From the NCBI GenBank assembly GCA_038757905.1, contig JBCDGG010000006.1:8298-72297 (forward strand): 64,000 nt of DNA, given 5' to 3'. Positions 61,629-64,000 of the stretch are shown piece by piece; position 1 is the stretch's first letter; the number at the start of each line of letters is the position of its first letter. The translations under genes were made by a program, and so were the position numbers. The DNA comes from HLUCCA09 sp038757905 (lineage in GTDB: Bacteria; Pseudomonadota; Alphaproteobacteria; Rhodobacterales; Rhodobacteraceae). The notes beneath the pieces were generated by a model. That model was not told the DNA's origin. It was given only the letters and a program-made list of their open reading frames with translations, and did no database searches.

Positions 61629-61696
61629 GGGCGTCTCCTTCAGCGCGGTGTCTGGCGCAGCAGGGTGTTTAGGCGTGGTGCGGCGCGGGAGCAAGT

Positions 61697-61763
61697 GGGG
61701 GCGCTGCCCCCGCCCCCGCGTCGCGCGGCGGCTCCCCCGGGATACTTGGGGCAAGATGAAGGG
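61697..61763 (+). repeat. Dispersed intergenic element, copy e
   Basis: A hairpin GGGGGC/GCCCCC (61697-61711), a GC-rich linker and GGGATACTTGGGGCAAGATG followed by AAGGG. The architecture (hairpin then TATT/TACTT...CAAGATGA) matches copy c. It lies between leuD and pyrF. Confidence 0.75.
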
Positions 61764-61791
61764 CAGGGGCAACGCGTGGGGCGGGCCGCAT

Positions 61792-62529
61792 TCATTGGGC
61801 GGGCAGGGTGGCGAGAATGGCGCGGGCGGCCGCGGCCGGGTCGGGCGCCTGCCAGATGGGTCGCCCGATGACTACGTGGTCTGCGCCTGCAGCAAGCGCG
61901 TCGTGCGGTGTGGCGACGCGCTTCTGGTCGCCTTTCGCGCTGCCGGGAGGGCGCACGCCGGGGGTGACGATCAGTTTGCCGGCGGCCTCCGGCAAGGCGC
62001 GGATCAGGGCGGCTTCGTGGGGCGAGGCGATGACGCCGTCCGCCCCGGCTGCGAGGGCGCGCGCGGCCCGTTCGGCGGCGATGTCCGCCAACTCGCCGGG
62101 CCGGATCATGCTGGCGTCAAGGTCGGCCCGGTCGAGCGACGTGAGGATCGTGACGGCGAGCAGTTTCGTCTCCGCCGCACCGCGCCCTTCGGCGGCGGCA
62201 CGGACGACGTGGGGGTCGCCGTGCACCGTGAGGAAATCGAGATCGAACTGGACGAGCCCGCGGACGGCAGCCTCGACCGTCGCGCCGATGTCGAACAGTT
62301 TCATGTCGAGAAAGATGCGTTTGCCGTGCTCGGCCTTCAGCTCATTGGCCAGGGCCAGCCCGCCGCCGGTGAGCATGCCGAGGCCGATCTTGTAGAAGCT
62401 GACGGCGTCGCCGATCCGGGTGGCGAGCGTGAGGCCGGTATGGGCATCGTCGACATCGAGGGCGGCGATGAGCCGGGGATCGCCCTCGTTGCCCGCCGGT
62501 GCGGCGCTTGCGTCGCGCGCAGGGTGCAT
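61792..62529 (-). CDS. pyrF: Orotidine 5'-phosphate decarboxylase PyrF
   Basis: A 245-residue TIM-barrel enzyme of UMP synthesis. The catalytic motif is DMKLFDIGATV near residue 72 (the DxKxxD array), with IAALDVDDAHT at the start and VTPGVRPPGSAKGDQKRVAT near the phosphate-binding C-terminal part. The start ATG at 62529 includes a short polar leader (HPARDASAAPAGNEGD); the core fold begins at about residue 19. Confidence 0.95.
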   Translation of the reverse strand: MHPARDASAAPAGNEGDPRLIAALDVDDAHTGLTLATRIGDAVSFYKIGLGMLTGGGLALANELKAEHGKRIFLDMKLFDIGATVEAAVRGLVQFDLDFLTVHGDPHVVRAAAEGRGAAETKLLAVTILTSLDRADLDASMIRPGELADIAAERAARALAAGADGVIASPHEAALIRALPEAAGKLIVTPGVRPPGSAKGDQKRVATPHDALAAGADHVVIGRPIWQAPDPAAAARAILATLPAQ

Positions 62530-62716
62530 GGCTGTGCCTTCTTGCTGTCGCGGCCTCTGGCCGCCCCCGCCTGTCATGGGAGGAGAGCGGTCGCCGGTCA
62601 AGGTGGCGATCGGCGCTATTGGCCCGCGGTGGGACGCGGCCCCTGGCGGGAGAGGGAGGCGGGACAGGTGCCCGGGGCGGCGCGTGGCCGCGGCATGGGC
62701 CGGGTTGGGCGCCGGC

Positions 62717-62932
62717 TCAGACCGCCGGATCGGCGGTGCGGCTGAAGCGGGCGCGCTGCCCGGCAAGGCGCAGAGCCTCCAGCGTGCGCGCGTATCCCCA
62801 GGTGGGGGCGCCGGGCGTGCTGACCTGCATGACCTCCATCCCGTTGGTTTCATAGAAGATCACCGCGCCGTGGTACCGGCGTTCGGCCGCATCGAACCGG
62901 ACATCCTGAATGCGCATGCTCTTTGGGGCCAT
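62717..62932 (-). CDS. Small conserved protein of unknown function
   Basis: A 71-residue protein with a beta-strand-like core, QDVRFDAAERRYHGAVIFYE, followed by the basic RLAGQRARFSR stretch. An alternative start ATG at 62917 would give MRIQDVRF. I recall similar short proteins beside clpB or pyrF in Rhodobacteraceae but no assigned role. It is divergent from clpB. Confidence 0.7.
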   Translation of the reverse strand: MAPKSMRIQDVRFDAAERRYHGAVIFYETNGMEVMQVSTPGAPTWGYARTLEALRLAGQRARFSRTADPAV

Positions 62933-63064
62933 GTGGGGCTCTACCTCCTTGCTCTGGCGTGCCGCTATCGCCCGCCTGTGCCGTTCGCGGGGATCCGCGG
63001 CAGAAGGCTACGCCGCAAAGGTAGAGAAACCCTTTCCCTGGTCCGCAACTCCAAGGCGGCGGGG

Positions 63065-63092
63065 TTGCGCAGCCGCATCGGCTTCCCCATCT
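63065..63092 (+). promoter_or_regulatory. Candidate RpoH (heat-shock) promoter of clpB
   Basis: TTG (63065-63067) and, after 17 bp, CCCCATCT (63085-63092), an exact match to the sigma-32-type -10. The clpB start is about 80 bp downstream. The -35 is only weakly like CTTGAA, so this is tentative. Confidence 0.4.
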
Positions 63093-63172
63093 CGGCTTCG
63101 TGAGGCCCGACAGGGGCGCCTGCCGCGTCGCGGGGGCGCCGAGACCGGGCGCTTAAGCGAAGGAGAGAGGCG

Positions 63173-64000
63173 ATGAACCTCGAGAAGTTCACCGAGCGGT
63201 CGCGGGGATTCCTGCAGGCGGCTCAGACCATTGCCATGCGTGAAGATCACCAGCGCATGGTGCCCGAGCATCTGCTCAAGGCCCTGTTGGACGACGAGCA
63301 GGGCATGGCCGCAAACCTGATCGACCGGGCCGGGGGCGCATCGACGCGAGTGCGCGAGGCGCTGGAGGCCAACCTTGAGAAACTGCCCAAGGTGCAGGGC
63401 GATGCCGGGCAGATCTATGTCGATCCGCAGACCGCCAAGGTCCTCGCCGAGGCCGAGAAGATCGCGCAGAAGGCGGGCGACAGCTTCGTTGCCGTGGAGC
63501 GCATTCTGACCGCACTCGCTGTCGTGCGCTCCGGCGCGAAGGAGGCGCTGGAGGCCGGTGCCGTGACGGCGCAAGGCCTGAACGCAGCCATCAACGATAT
63601 CCGCAAGGGCCGGACGGCCGACACCGCGTCGGCCGAGGACGGCTACGAAGCGCTGAAGAAGTATGCGCGCGACCTGACCGATGCGGCGCGCGAGGGCAAG
63701 ATCGACCCGATCATCGGGCGCGACGAGGAGATCCGCCGCGCGATGCAGGTCCTCAGCCGCCGGACGAAGAACAACCCGGTTCTGATTGGCGAGCCCGGCG
63801 TCGGCAAGACGGCCATCGCCGAGGGGCTGGCCCTGCGGATCGTGAATGGCGACGTGCCCGAAAGCCTGCGCAACAAGAAGCTTCTCGCGCTCGACATGGG
63901 CGCGCTGATCGCGGGCGCGAAGTACCGTGGCGAGTTCGAGGAGCGGCTGAAATCCGTTCTGTCGGAGGTAACAGCCGCCGCGGGCGAGATCATCCTGTTC
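63173..64000 (+). CDS. clpB: ATP-dependent disaggregase ClpB, 5' part (runs off the window)
   Basis: The first 276 codons of clpB; there is no stop before the window edge. The N-terminal Clp repeat domain (residues 1-145) has HQRMVPEHLLKALLDD, and the first AAA+ module begins with KIDPIIGRDEEIRRAMQVLS (20 residues), the NNPVLIGEPGVGKTAIAEGL Walker A region and KLLALDMGALIAGAKYRGEF, a typical ClpB pore-loop stretch. ClpB rescues aggregated proteins with DnaK. An AGGAGAGAGG ribosome-binding site precedes the ATG. Confidence 0.97.
   Translation, partial: MNLEKFTERSRGFLQAAQTIAMREDHQRMVPEHLLKALLDDEQGMAANLIDRAGGASTRVREALEANLEKLPKVQGDAGQIYVDPQTAKVLAEAEKIAQKAGDSFVAVERILTALAVVRSGAKEALEAGAVTAQGLNAAINDIRKGRTADTASAEDGYEALKKYARDLTDAAREGKIDPIIGRDEEIRRAMQVLSRRTKNNPVLIGEPGVGKTAIAEGLALRIVNGDVPESLRNKKLLALDMGALIAGAKYRGEFEERLKSVLSEVTAAAGEIILF

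Overview
This window is GC-rich, densely packed alphaproteobacterial chromosome, almost certainly from the Rhodobacteraceae (Roseobacter group or a close relative). Supporting signs are the RpoE-ChrR singlet-oxygen system next to its divergent FAD/DUF1365/MFS/DUF3833/SDR operon, the PHB genes phaR-phaP-phaC-phaZ, the purH-lspA-DUF3035-M16-M16 order, and a short intergenic repeat (GGGAGTATTT...CAAGATGA) of a kind I associate with this family. A bciA-type 8-vinyl reductase gene implies bacteriochlorophyll synthesis, so the host is probably a phototroph (likely an aerobic anoxygenic one) or a recent descendant of one. No rRNA, tRNA, CRISPR array, insertion sequence or prophage was recognised.

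Layout. 0-2.4 kb: small membrane protein and two saccharopine dehydrogenases (lysine catabolism). 2.5-9.2 kb: DUF3775 gene, a five-gene overlapping operon, and divergent rpoE-chrR; the 186-bp gap carries two face-to-face ECF promoters. 9.3-11.4 kb: secreted serralysin-like RTX metalloprotease. 11.7-25.2 kb: housekeeping genes, nearly all on the minus strand (rmuC, mutL, two M16 peptidases, DUF3035 lipoprotein, lspA, purH, heparinase-like, rsmB, dapB), with a DUF1674 gene on the plus strand. 25.4-26.6 kb: rbfA and a phosphodiester glycosidase-like protein.

26.7-34.5 kb: a plus-strand accessory block of HisD-family dehydrogenase, tandem-SnoaL protein, SDR, LacI regulator, second tandem-SnoaL protein, methyltransferase, MetE-like protein and alpha/beta hydrolase. 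I cannot name its substrate, and it is one of the two best candidates for an undescribed pathway. 34.5-42.8 kb: GrpB-like protein, cupin, phaR, PsiE-like protein, phaP, alkaline phosphatase, phaC and phaZ, so two phosphate-related genes sit inside the PHB locus. 42.9-46.7 kb: LysR regulator, DegT-type aminotransferase, selU/mnmH and a DUF4149 protein.

46.9-56.4 kb: the second candidate pathway. A RidA gene is divergent from an NMT1/THI5-type ABC transporter, a cytosine-deaminase-like amidohydrolase, a GlcD-type FAD oxidase, two tandem NAD(P)H:quinone-oxidoreductase-like flavoproteins, a 2-oxoglutarate/Fe(II) oxygenase and a creatininase-family hydrolase. Most neighbours share overlapping start/stop codons. 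The set looks like import and stepwise breakdown of a nitrogen heterocycle. 56.6-64 kb: bciA, leuB, a divergent exonuclease/phosphatase-fold protein, a membrane protein, leuD, pyrF, a small conserved protein, and clpB running off the right edge.

All functions are read from sequence motifs and remembered family features; no search was run. Start codons were chosen from ribosome-binding sites, overlaps with neighbours and family N-termini, and doubtful ones are flagged.
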